Origin: a virus
Direction: 5' to 3' (one strand)
Length of the DNA stretch: 22,233 bases
Virus record (IMG/VR): IMGVR_UViG_3300019487_000102
Location: 1-22,233 of that record
Part shown: positions 7,476-14,849 of the stretch, piece by piece
Layout of the letters: every line of letters begins with the position of its first letter
Position numbering within the stretch: the stretch's first letter is position 1
The notes under the pieces: model-generated
Told to the model about the DNA's origin: nothing
The model's input: only the letters and a program-made list of their open reading frames with translations
Database searches by the model: none
Made by a program: the position numbers and the translations under genes

Positions 7476-9094
7476 TTCACGGGCCTCAGAAAAGTAGAAA
7501 CCCGCTTTGCGGGCGGGTTTGCTTCGGGATCGGGTAGCTCGTCCACCTGATCGGGCGGTGGTTTCTCCGGCGCCTGCGCCGCGCCGGACGTCGCCACCTG
7601 CTCCGGGTCGGTGTCGAGCACGAGGCCGTACTCGTCGGCCAGCGCGATCTCCTTCGAGCGCTGCTCGAGGATCTCTTCGATGTCTCCGCCGGACTGCGAG
7701 ACAACATCCTGCAGCGTGGCGAAGCCGGCTCGGACTGCCGCCTTAAAGGCCTCGACCTCCTTCGTCGGATCAACCCATCCCCAGCCGCGCGGACGGAAGC
7801 GGACCGACTCGAACTTGCGGACGTCGGCCGCGAAGGCATCGATGCTTATCGATCGTATCGCGCCGGAGAGCACAGCCATTTGCAGCCAGGAGTGGTGAAT
7901 CTTTTCGCGAAAGTCGACGATGAACCAGCCCTGAATCGCGCGCCAGAGATCGCGGTCGTCGAGCAGCGCAAGCCGCGAGCTGCTGTAGTTGCTTTGCGAG
8001 TAGTCGCGGCTCAACGACTCATAACTGACGCCGATGCCGGCTGCCATCTCGCGCAGCATGTAGCGCATGAACGGGTCCAGCTGCGGGTTCGGCGCGCTCG
8101 GCGCCGAGTCGATCCAGGTCTCGCCTGGATTCAGGCGCGCGACGGTGCCGGGCGCGAGTTCCATCTCGACGGAGCCGTCTGCCTGCTCCTCCCCGAACGT
8201 CGCAGCGTCGTCAGGCGTCTGGATGATTCCCATCCGCACGGCCTGGGCTCGAGCGCGAATCACCTCGGCCTCGGTGTAGCCGTCCAGGTCATTCAGACGA
8301 CGGACGACCGTATGCAGCCAGGGTTCCCCTCGCGTCTGCGGCCAGCGGTCCACGATCGACAGGTGAATAATTTGGTCAGCTGGCACCCGCTCGATCTGAT
8401 CGGTCGCGGTGCCATCGAACCGAAGCTCGGACGGGTGGCGCTGGCGCACGTAGTACGCGACCGGCCGGAAGAATGAATCGAGTTCGATGCCCATGCGCAC
8501 TGTATTCCCCGAGCCCGCAGGAAGGCCGGGATAGTGGTAATCGTCAGCAACGCGCTCGGCCTCGATCAGCTCAAGCGCGAACGGGATGCGGGAATCACCG
8601 AACCTAGTGACATGCTTACGGATGAACACTTCACCCGCCTCGAACACCTGCGCCATGAGCGCGCGTTCGAAGTTCTTGAAATGCAGCCTCCCGCCGGTGT
8701 GACAGTTCTCAGCCTTGCACCACTCCGACCAGACCAACTCAATCTCGTCGTTCACGCGCGCGTTCAATTCGGCGCGGGAGTTGTAAACCTGCGCCTGCAG
8801 GCCAATCCCCTGGCCGATCACGTTGTTCACGACCAGCACGCGCGCGCGCTTGGCGTAGCTCGAGTCGCGAACCAGCGCGCGTGAGCGGGAGCGTAGGACC
8901 GTCAGGCTCGAGACCAGCTCGGCATCGGCGCTACTGTTCGCCGGCGACCATCCCGCAGTCAGCCGATCATGTCGAGCCGATGAGTACATACGCTGACGGA
9001 TCGCGCCGGAGAGCGCACGATTCCTCGGCTTCTGTGCGCGATCCTGCGCTTCCTTGACGATTGCCGCGCCGAGCGGTGTCTCGTACCAGTTCAC
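7472..9094 (-). CDS. Portal protein, lambda gpB type
   Basis: This 540-residue protein fits the lambda-type portal family in length, position and sequence (VLRSRSRALVRDSSYAKRAR near the N-terminus, ARVLVVNNVIGQGIGLQ, EAGEVFIRKH, ELIEAERVADD). Twelve copies form the ring through which DNA enters and leaves the head, and it nucleates head assembly. The start is a GTG overlapping the upstream stop (GTGA). The final ~40 residues are Pro/Glu-rich, and their DNA contains an 8-bp inverted repeat. The family member in lambda is cleaved near its N-terminus; I cannot see whether that applies here. Confidence 0.95.
   Translation of the reverse strand: MNWYETPLGAAIVKEAQDRAQKPRNRALSGAIRQRMYSSARHDRLTAGWSPANSSADAELVSSLTVLRSRSRALVRDSSYAKRARVLVVNNVIGQGIGLQAQVYNSRAELNARVNDEIELVWSEWCKAENCHTGGRLHFKNFERALMAQVFEAGEVFIRKHVTRFGDSRIPFALELIEAERVADDYHYPGLPAGSGNTVRMGIELDSFFRPVAYYVRQRHPSELRFDGTATDQIERVPADQIIHLSIVDRWPQTRGEPWLHTVVRRLNDLDGYTEAEVIRARAQAVRMGIIQTPDDAATFGEEQADGSVEMELAPGTVARLNPGETWIDSAPSAPNPQLDPFMRYMLREMAAGIGVSYESLSRDYSQSNYSSSRLALLDDRDLWRAIQGWFIVDFREKIHHSWLQMAVLSGAIRSISIDAFAADVRKFESVRFRPRGWGWVDPTKEVEAFKAAVRAGFATLQDVVSQSGGDIEEILEQRSKEIALADEYGLVLDTDPEQVATSGAAQAPEKPPPDQVDELPDPEANPPAKRVSTFLRPVK
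7498..7520 (-). repeat. Hairpin at the 3' end of the portal gene
   Basis: An exact 8-bp inverted repeat (AAACCCGC and GCGGGTTT, 7-base loop) lies inside the last codons of the portal gene. An alternative 5-bp stem, CCCGC-TTT-GCGGG on the plus strand, overlaps it. On the minus strand the stem is followed by CTACTTTTCTGAGG, which is only moderately T-rich. It could be a leaky terminator, an RNA-processing or stability element ahead of the abundant capsid message, or chance. Confidence 0.45.
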
Positions 9095-9633
9095 GGGCTT
9101 CCGAACCTCACGCGGATGTTCCTCCCTAGTCCTGCGTTCTCGCCCTGGTCCTCGGCGCGCACTTCGGCGCGCAGCCGATCACGCCAGTCGAGGAGCTCCT
9201 TCGGTTGCAGCCGCGCGATCGACCGACCGGCGATGCTCATGCTGAGCTGGTCGCCGCTGGCCTTGCCCTCGAGCGTCGCCTCAAGGGCCTCGAGCGTCCG
9301 ACGCGCCCAGCTGCGCGTATCAGAGAATCCGACCGCCGCGGGGTCGCGCGTGACCTCGGCATAGCCTTCGTCGACCGTGTAGATCGACGAGCCGTTCACC
9401 GCGCGGGCGCGGTACTTGTAGCGCCCTGGCTTGTAGCCGGCCGTAGTCGCCGCCGCGATCGAGAAGCTGTGCGTCGTTCCCGACGCGGACCCCGCAGCGC
9501 TAAAGGCCTGGTCCTTATTCTCGAAGTAGTACGTCAGCGTCCAGGTGCCGGCCGGGTAGTCTGGGAACTCGCGCGTCCATTGCCAGAGATCCCCCGCCAC
9601 GAACTGCGGCGGGACCTGCTCGGGAATGGACAC
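9091..9633 (-). CDS. gpW-like head-tail joiner with extra N-terminal domain
   Basis: It lies between the large terminase and portal genes, where lambda has gpW (68 residues). The C-terminal part, about 107-165 (TLEALEATLEG ... LSMSIAGRSIARLQPKELL ... DRLRAEV), has the helix, two-strand, helix pattern of gpW, which seals the filled head and forms the tail attachment site. Residues 1 to about 95 are an added beta-rich domain (WTLTYYFENKDQAF, YKYRARAVNG), resembling an Ig-like fold. The GTG start at 9633 has GGAGG seven bases upstream. The stop overlaps the portal GTG. The gpW assignment rests on pattern and position. Confidence 0.72.
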   Translation of the reverse strand: MSIPEQVPPQFVAGDLWQWTREFPDYPAGTWTLTYYFENKDQAFSAAGSASGTTHSFSIAAATTAGYKPGRYKYRARAVNGSSIYTVDEGYAEVTRDPAAVGFSDTRSWARRTLEALEATLEGKASGDQLSMSIAGRSIARLQPKELLDWRDRLRAEVRAEDQGENAGLGRNIRVRFGSP

Positions 9634-9634
9634 T

Positions 9635-11542
9635 TCAGCGCCTCCAGTTCGTTATGAAGTTGCTCGGCCGCTTCATCATCACGCGCGGTTTCCGCTTGGG
9701 CGCCGGCTCGTCGCTCGCCTGATCATTCGGTGGAACGACCGCCTGTTCGGCGGGAACCAGCCCGCCGGCGCGCTTGCGGAGTAGCTCGGCTCCGCCGCGG
9801 CCGACCAGTGCCGCGTAGGCGTACACCGTGCAGTCGAGGGCCTCTTGCCGGATGCCGGTCGAGCGCGGGCGCCACAAGCGAACACGGCGCCCCTGCACCT
9901 GACGGTAGACGACGGTCTCGCTGGTCAACTGCTCGAACCAGACCTCGTCGGTGTCGGCGTCGAAGTGCAGATAACCGGGGCCAGGCGAGACGATCTTCCG
10001 CAGCCGGCCGTAGAGGATTTCCTTGATCGTGTCGACGCCAATCAGCCAGACGTCGACCCGGACCTTCGTGCCCTTGCCGGGTCGCTTCGGCCAGACGAGC
10101 CGACCAGGGCCGCCGGCGCCCTTGATCGCCCAGACCCGGAACCGCTTACGCTGCGCGCAGTAGCGATATACCTGCTCGGTGAAGTGACCGCCGGAGTCGA
10201 CGCAGCACGCCTCGACGACCAGCTTCCGCCCGTCGTCGGTCTCGAACCGCCGCCGCAGCAGGTCGTCGTGCTCGGCCCATACCTGGGGCTGGCCCGGGTC
10301 GCCGCGGAGTACCACGTGCTCGAGGCGCCAGCACTCCTCGTCAGCGCCCCAGCCGTAGATCGTGGACTCGAGCCGGTCGTCCTGGACGTCGGTGCCCATC
10401 GTGACCAGCACCACGCCCGGAGGCAGCGAGCCCGAGGTGTACGACTCGCGCCGGCTCAGCAAGGCGCCTGCCTCGAGCGTTTCGCCCTTGTCCTCCCAGG
10501 TCTCGCCGAGCGCGGTGTTGATCCACGTCTGCAGCGTCTCCGGGAAACGCTTCGCGCGCAGGAAGTCCTGCGCCATTTCCCGCCAGGTCGTCCAGAGCGA
10601 GTACAGCGCCGACAGGTGGAAGCCAGCGATCCCGAGCGACTGCTTCGTCGCGCGCCACTCGCCGCGTAGCATCATCTGCAGCTTGCCGGCCTCCTCGATC
10701 TCCGTGCCGCAATGCTGGCAAACGTAGACCGCGAGCTCCGGGTGCTGATCCGGCCAGCGGACCTGAGCCCAGACGAGCCGCTGGAATTGCTCGCAGCTCG
10801 GACACGGCACGAAGTAGTAGCGCTGGTCAGACTGATCGAACGCCGCCTCGATCCGGCTCGACCCTTTCACTGTCGGAGTCGAACCCATCAGAATCTTTCG
10901 GTTCCTGAACGTCGCGGTGCGCCGCTTCGCCAGGTCGATCGGGTCCCCCTCGGTTCCGGCGCTGGTCGGGAATCGGTCCACCTCGTCGCAGAGCAGCACC
11001 CGGATCGGTCTGGACGCGAGGCCGGCCGGCGAGTTCGCGCCGATCACCGTCAGGTGCCCGCCGAGGAAACGCTTATGCAGTAGCGTGTTCCCGGAGTCCC
11101 GGCTCCGCGGGTCTGCGATCCGGTCGGTCAGGACCGGCGTGTCGCGGATCATCGGCGCGAGGCGGTCCTTCGACCAGGCCTCCGCCATCTCGAGGGTCGG
11201 CTGCAGCAACAGGATCGGCGCCGGCTCCTGGTGTATGTGGTAGCCGATGCAGTTGTTCAGGATCTCGGTCCAGCCGACCTGCGCGGCCTTCATCACGACG
11301 ATCTCGCTCACTGAGTGGTCGCGGATCGCGTCCATCACCCCGCGCTGGTAGGGCGCGCGGTCAGTCCGCCACTGGCCGGGCTCGGCGCTGCTTTCGCTGC
11401 TGAGCTTGCGGTACTGGTCCGCCCACTCGCTGACCGTCAGGGTCGGCGGGGGCGCCCACAGCAGCCACATCGGCGCGAGCATCGCCTGGGCGGTGGGCTG
11501 CGAGCTCTGCCAGGGCTTCGTAGATGAGCCGTCGTACTTCAT
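9635..11542 (-). CDS. terL: Terminase large subunit, lambda GpA family
   Basis: This ATP-driven packaging motor and nuclease cuts concatemeric DNA and pumps it into the prohead. In the 635-residue version starting at ATG 11542: LTVSEWADQYRKL (about 35-47) and AEPGQWRTDRAPYQ (53-66) are family hallmarks, KAAQVGWTE (85-93) is the Walker A-like loop, VLLCDEVD (182-189) is Walker B, and ILMGSTPT (217-224) follows. Cysteines at 247, 250, 275 and 278 could hold zinc. MGTDVQDDRLE and CCVDSGGH supply acidic residues expected in the C-terminal nuclease. Other possible starts are a TTG at 11575 and an ATG at 11482. None has a strong ribosome site, so the N-terminus is uncertain. It overlaps the small subunit gene. 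Confidence 0.95.
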   Translation of the reverse strand: MKYDGSSTKPWQSSQPTAQAMLAPMWLLWAPPPTLTVSEWADQYRKLSSESSAEPGQWRTDRAPYQRGVMDAIRDHSVSEIVVMKAAQVGWTEILNNCIGYHIHQEPAPILLLQPTLEMAEAWSKDRLAPMIRDTPVLTDRIADPRSRDSGNTLLHKRFLGGHLTVIGANSPAGLASRPIRVLLCDEVDRFPTSAGTEGDPIDLAKRRTATFRNRKILMGSTPTVKGSSRIEAAFDQSDQRYYFVPCPSCEQFQRLVWAQVRWPDQHPELAVYVCQHCGTEIEEAGKLQMMLRGEWRATKQSLGIAGFHLSALYSLWTTWREMAQDFLRAKRFPETLQTWINTALGETWEDKGETLEAGALLSRRESYTSGSLPPGVVLVTMGTDVQDDRLESTIYGWGADEECWRLEHVVLRGDPGQPQVWAEHDDLLRRRFETDDGRKLVVEACCVDSGGHFTEQVYRYCAQRKRFRVWAIKGAGGPGRLVWPKRPGKGTKVRVDVWLIGVDTIKEILYGRLRKIVSPGPGYLHFDADTDEVWFEQLTSETVVYRQVQGRRVRLWRPRSTGIRQEALDCTVYAYAALVGRGGAELLRKRAGGLVPAEQAVVPPNDQASDEPAPKRKPRVMMKRPSNFITNWRR

Positions 11543-11918
11543 TGGCGACTGACTCGCCGTGGTCTGGGTGGACAAGTTGGCGAACCGTCTCCGGGATCTG
11601 CACCAGTCGCTGGCGGGTCGTCGAGATCATTCCCGCGATCCACTGGCGAACGTCATCGTCGAGCAGGAGCTTCCCGGCCCGGAGCTCGACGTCCTGGTGG
11701 GTCTTGTCGGCCTGCCACTTCGCGAGCCGCGCGCGTTCGCGTTCGAGGTCCAGCCCGCCGGAGGTCGCCAGCTTCTCGCGCTGCCACTGAAGGACGAGCT
11801 CCGCGTCGTAGGTGCCATCCTCGTTCCTCGGGGCGTCCGCCCAGTCGCGCAGCGAGCGCGACGTGACTCCGCAGAGCCGGGCCATCTCCTGCTGGGTCAA
11901 ACGCCGAAGATCACTCAC
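11361..11918 (-). CDS. terS: Terminase small subunit, Nu1-like
   Basis: The N-terminus holds a winged helix-turn-helix (TQQEMARLCGVTSRSLRDW), as in lambda Nu1, which binds the packaging site and recruits the large subunit. A charged helical middle (LERERARLAKWQADKTHQDV) resembles the Nu1 oligomerisation region. The GTG at 11918 was preferred over one three codons earlier because AAGG lies eight bases upstream. The last ~50 residues overlap the large subunit gene, and from about residue 145 become Ala/Gly/Arg-rich with poor third-position GC. That tail looks like read-through into another gene's frame. The functional protein may effectively end near residue 145. Confidence 0.85.
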   Translation of the reverse strand: MSDLRRLTQQEMARLCGVTSRSLRDWADAPRNEDGTYDAELVLQWQREKLATSGGLDLERERARLAKWQADKTHQDVELRAGKLLLDDDVRQWIAGMISTTRQRLVQIPETVRQLVHPDHGESVANEVRRLIYEALAELAAHRPGDARADVAAVGAPADPDGQRVGGPVPQAQQRKQRRARPVAD

Positions 11919-11965
11919 TTCCCCCACCTTGTCGGCGTTTCACGTGATACGGGTGCTGCTATCCC

Positions 11966-12048
11966 CCACCGGAAGGAACCTAGTAACCCATTGGCGCTAG
12001 AAATACAGGGGGATTGCCATTACCCGACCCACTTTGCCACCGGAAGGA
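11966..12048. repeat. 12-base direct repeat around the HNH gene 3' end
   Basis: CCACCGGAAGGA occurs exactly at 11966-11977, just after the HNH gene stop, and at 12037-12048, within its coding end, 71 bases apart. It may be a trace of a duplication or insertion event at the 3' end of the HNH gene. It is short enough to be coincidence. Confidence 0.5.
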
Positions 12049-12426
12049 CCCGTCGCGTTCAAACAGCGATCTAATCAAAGGCTTGCGCGACTTGCTGAAG
12101 TTGCATGGCTTGCAACAGACCACCACGTTATCTAATGAGTGGTGACCGCCCAAGGTGAGCGGATGAACGTGATCCATCGACTTGTGTAGCGACCCAATTC
12201 GCTCTAGGCAATATGAGCAGAACACCGCTTCGGCGAAGAGACGACAGATCGACTCCGATGTGATTGAGCCGTCATCGGTCGCTGCAATCCTTGCTGCGCG
12301 CCGCGCCTTTATCGTCTGCGCCTTGAATATCTCGCGTGCGCGGAACTCTTCATCAAGTCGATAGCGAACCCGATACTTCTCTGAATCTGGATACCCTTTC
12401 CAATTCCTTCGATCTGCGGCCGTCAT
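11980..12426 (-). CDS. HNH endonuclease
   Basis: This 148-residue protein has the HNH beta-beta-alpha metal motif: CSYC (70-73), MDHVHPLTLGGHHSLDN (84-100) and CCKPCN (104-109). His86 and Asn100 sit at catalytic-type positions, and two CxxC pairs probably hold structural zinc. Phage HNH proteins beside the terminase can be required for genome packaging cleavage, or can be selfish homing endonucleases. A hand count over 12061-12360 gives 161/300 GC (54%), clearly below one sampled terminase line (72%), consistent with separate acquisition. The ATG at 12426 has no good ribosome site, and a CxxC-containing frame overlaps its start, so the true N-terminus may differ. Confidence 0.85.
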   Translation of the reverse strand: MTAADRRNWKGYPDSEKYRVRYRLDEEFRAREIFKAQTIKARRAARIAATDDGSITSESICRLFAEAVFCSYCLERIGSLHKSMDHVHPLTLGGHHSLDNVVVCCKPCNFSKSRKPLIRSLFERDGSFRWQSGSGNGNPPVFLAPMGY

Positions 12427-12505
12427 GGGTCGCTGACACTTTCCTGTAGACAGGCGCGAACGACTCGACTGACTTATCAGCCAAGCATCCAGTACAACGC
12501 TTCAT
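12353..12505 (-). CDS. Candidate 50-residue CxxC ORF, possible frameshifted HNH N-terminus
   Basis: An ATG three bases after the preceding gene's TAA opens a 50-codon frame starting MKRCTGCLADKSVESFAPVY. Many phage HNH proteins begin with a similar CxxC segment followed by a lysine/serine/phenylalanine pattern. This frame runs into the HNH gene in a different phase and stops at 12353. One extra or missing base near 12400 would join it to the HNH frame as ...DGRRSK-NWKGYPDSEKYR. It could instead be a separate microprotein or a chance frame. The second CxxC usual in such N-termini is absent. Confidence 0.4.
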   Translation of the reverse strand: MKRCTGCLADKSVESFAPVYRKVSATHDGRRSKELERVSRFREVSGSLST

Positions 12506-12508
12506 GTG

Positions 12509-13273
12509 TTAGATCAAATGCCTCGCGGCCTGCTTCCTGCTGGCGAGCTCGATCTCGTACTTGAGCTGCAGCGGGTAGTGCTTCTGGAACTCGCGCTCGG
12601 CGATCTCGAAGAAGTGCAGGCGCTTTCGATACTTCGGACTACGCACGAAGATCAGCACGGGCTCGACTGCCGTGCCATATCCGAACACCACGCGCCGATA
12701 GATCCCCCGCCTGGTCAATCGCCCGCGCGGCGCTCTCAGGTAGAAGTAAGTCTCGCCGTAGGCCTTACCCTTGACCCTCGACACACGGCCAGGCGCGCGG
12801 GTGAGCGCGTCGAAGGATGCGTCGACCCTGGACAGGATCTGCTGCATCTGTCCACGGCTGATGTTTCCGTGACCATCTAGCCTGGCCTTCGCGCCGGGCA
12901 CGATGTACTCGTCTGATGCAAGAATCCCACGCTGCCGTAGCAGGGTCTCGCTTCTCTTACTGACCCTGCCACCACCAGCAATGTGATGGCCCAGCCAGGA
13001 GATGTGCTTGTTCGGCAAGCTGATCGCGTCGTCTTTGATCTTCAGGGTGGCCTCAAGATTCTGAGGCGTGGCTGCTTTGATCCAGGTCGAGTCGAGCGTG
13101 CGGCGGGTGGGTCGATCGAATACCCGGCCAGCGTCTCCAGTTATAGCGGGCTGTATTGCTTTCTTGACCGTGAAGGTCAACGCCTTCGCAATCGCAAGCG
13201 GGACGACTGTCTTCTGCCAGAGCTGCAAGTCGCGCGTCAGCTTCGTCGTGTTGATCGAGACCGACAGCTGCAC
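12509..13273 (-). CDS. Minor tail protein-like (Z/gp10-like), virion assembly
   Basis: This 254-residue basic protein starts at a GTG overlapping the previous stop (TAGTG), with AAGGAAG just upstream. The N-terminal pattern KTVVPLAIAKALTFTVKKAI (21-40) followed by VFDRPTRRTLDSTW (51-64) and an alternating LEATLKIKDD matches a phage family I know from proteobacterial siphoviruses, loosely related to lambda minor tail protein Z. The C-terminal helix (HFFEIAEREFQKHYPLQL) also fits. In lambda, Z acts between FII and U in tail maturation. Here that place is empty and this gene lies before the terminase. Assignment to Z is tentative; virion assembly is likelier. Confidence 0.6.
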   Translation of the reverse strand: MQLSVSINTTKLTRDLQLWQKTVVPLAIAKALTFTVKKAIQPAITGDAGRVFDRPTRRTLDSTWIKAATPQNLEATLKIKDDAISLPNKHISWLGHHIAGGGRVSKRSETLLRQRGILASDEYIVPGAKARLDGHGNISRGQMQQILSRVDASFDALTRAPGRVSRVKGKAYGETYFYLRAPRGRLTRRGIYRRVVFGYGTAVEPVLIFVRSPKYRKRLHFFEIAEREFQKHYPLQLKYEIELASRKQAARHLI

Positions 13274-13761
13274 TAGCGCTTCCTTACGTTGACCCTCTGC
13301 CTGGCGATGCGCGTCAAGCCATCCAGCGTGAACGTGAACACGGCGTCATAGCTCTCACCGGCGACCCCGCCAGCATAGGTGGCGAGGATCTTAAAGTTCT
13401 CCGATACGCTGACGCTCGAGATGGTCAGGCCAGTCGGATCGGATTGTGCCGATGGCCCGCTGACTACGTTCAAGCCATTAGCGGCCGCAGCTCGGCACGT
13501 CCACGTTGCGCTGCCGTCGATGTTCTGCTCGGTGATCGTGGTCTTCCATCGGGGTTCCTTGTTCCCGGTCAGGCCGGCGAGCGTTACCTCGTAAGAGAAA
13601 CCGTTCGGCACGTTCGGGCGGATAAACTCCGCCAGAGATACGGGCTCGTTAGGTTGCCAGCGCAGTACGCACAGATCGTACAGGTCGATTAAGACCTTCA
13701 GCGACTCGCCCGGGTCCTTTACTGCGTCTTCTCTGACGCGGTACTCCGAGTCGCTGGACAT
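13273..13761 (-). CDS. Two-module beta-rich virion protein
   Basis: This 162-residue protein has a start segment VKDPGESLKVLIDLYDL (14-30). A module follows with the recurring phage pattern FIRP.VPNGFSYEVT.AG.TG..EPRW....DGSATWTC (about 46-89), and then a second beta-rich module (about 112-160) containing ATYAGGVAGESYDAVFTFTL. Both are typical of surface-exposed phage structural proteins with Ig-like or carbohydrate-binding-like folds. It lies directly after the repeat protein and is coupled to the next gene by TAGTG. A fibre, decoration or tail-surface role is inferred from fold pattern and neighbours. Confidence 0.65.
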   Translation of the reverse strand: MSSDSEYRVREDAVKDPGESLKVLIDLYDLCVLRWQPNEPVSLAEFIRPNVPNGFSYEVTLAGLTGNKEPRWKTTITEQNIDGSATWTCRAAAANGLNVVSGPSAQSDPTGLTISSVSVSENFKILATYAGGVAGESYDAVFTFTLDGLTRIARQRVNVRKR

Positions 13762-13773
13762 TCTCCGCTCCTG

Positions 13774-14847
13774 CTAATGGATCGTTTTGAACCGGGTCGG
13801 ATCAGCGCCACCCTCGAAGCGGTCCTCGTCATCTTCTGCGTCGAAGTCCTGGCGATCAGCCGTTGCTTGCACTCGGTCAGGATCAGCGTGCGCCGTGAAA
13901 CGCTGCTGATCCGCATAGGCTACGAACAGAGCGCGGAACTCAGTCGTGCTCGGGGCCGCGGGCTGAGTGGGGTCTATGACCCACGCGCCGAGGCGATTCG
14001 GCGCCCTGGCGCGCGCAGGCTGCAATCCAGATAACAGCCACTGCAGCCCATCCGGCCGATACAGCGCAGCGAACGGAGGCTGGGCGAATGCGCCGAGAAG
14101 CCGACGCTCGACCGGCGCTCTCGTGTTCCCGCACGGTAGCCAGGTCAGCGATTGCGGCTCGAAGATCGGCTGCTGCTGCAGCGTCCAGTCGAGGCGCGCG
14201 CGCGGCAGCGCCTTACCCGAGTAGCTGTCCTCGGACTGCCAGGTCAGGAACTCCGGCCGGAACAGCGCAGCAAAAGGTGGCTGCTGGAAGTCTGCGACCC
14301 GGCGGAGCTCGGTGCGGGCGACGTATTCCCTACCCTGCGGGATCCACTCCATCGTGCGCGGGTCGTAAGCGGGCGCCTGGAACTGAATCGGCCCGACGGT
14401 CCAGTCACGCTGTACTCGAGTCGTGGGCCGCGCGGTGTAGCGCGTGGCGCCGTCCCATTGCAAGTGCTCTGGCTTGTAGAGAGCTTCGAATACCGGCTGC
14501 GCGAAGGCGCCGAGAAGCCGACGCTCGACCGGCACCTGCGGAGCACGGCCCTGCGGTATCCATTCCAGCGTCCGCGGATTCGCCGGCGGGATCGGATCCA
14601 GTACGCCAGAGCGCGTGAGCGCGTAAGGCAGTCGCTGCCCGCGGTAGCTATCCTCTGCGATCCACTGCAAGCCCTCGGGCTTGTAGAGCGCCGCAAACTC
14701 AGGCCGGGCGTAGTCTCCGAGCCGATTCTGCGCTAGGCCGCGTTGCGGTGCGCGTCCCTGCGGTATCCAGGTAAGGCGAGACGCGACCGGCTCGGTCCAG
14801 ACCGGACCAGTGACCGGCGTGTATTGCAGCTGCGTCCGCTCTGCCAC
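13774..14847 (-). CDS. Repeat protein: four ~70-residue units plus nonapeptide ladder
   Basis: This 357-residue protein has four tandem units at about 25-93, 94-165, 166-233 and 234-303. Each opens with a WIPQG-like block (LTWIPQGR, LEWIPQGR, MEWIPQGR, LTWLPCGN). Each continues with RRLLGAFAQPPFAALYRP or a close variant and ends in LQW or LTW. The C-terminus (309-355) is a second repeat of nine residues: YADQQRFTA, HADPDRVQA, TADRQDFDA, EDDEDRFEG, GADPTRFKT. No cysteine pattern, enzyme motif or signal peptide is visible. The start is GTG at 14847, dependent on coupling to the gene just upstream. The repeats and the virion-type neighbours suggest an elongated structural or fibre protein. Function is otherwise unknown. 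Confidence 0.85.
   Translation of the reverse strand: MAERTQLQYTPVTGPVWTEPVASRLTWIPQGRAPQRGLAQNRLGDYARPEFAALYKPEGLQWIAEDSYRGQRLPYALTRSGVLDPIPPANPRTLEWIPQGRAPQVPVERRLLGAFAQPVFEALYKPEHLQWDGATRYTARPTTRVQRDWTVGPIQFQAPAYDPRTMEWIPQGREYVARTELRRVADFQQPPFAALFRPEFLTWQSEDSYSGKALPRARLDWTLQQQPIFEPQSLTWLPCGNTRAPVERRLLGAFAQPPFAALYRPDGLQWLLSGLQPARARAPNRLGAWVIDPTQPAAPSTTEFRALFVAYADQQRFTAHADPDRVQATADRQDFDAEDDEDRFEGGADPTRFKTIH
14090..14533. repeat. Exact 27-bp DNA repeat within the repeat-protein gene
   Basis: The same 27 bases (beginning gcgccgagaag, ending ctcgaccggc) occur at 14090-14116 and 14507-14533, encoding PVERRLLGA in repeat units 4 and 2. Identity at synonymous positions suggests recent duplication or gene conversion between these two units. 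Units 1 and 3 have diverged more. Confidence 0.85.
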
Positions 14848-14849
14848 AC

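Noticed and set aside
7880-8476. Plus-strand frame of 198 codons opposite the portal gene
   Set aside because: It is antisense to a well-supported portal gene and shows no motif or start signal of its own.
9845-10669. Long plus-strand frame of 274 codons opposite the terminase gene
   Set aside because: It lies wholly antisense to a gene with clear terminase motifs, has no ribosome site, and its sequence is Arg/Ala/Pro-rich without recognisable domains. GC-rich DNA gives such shadows.
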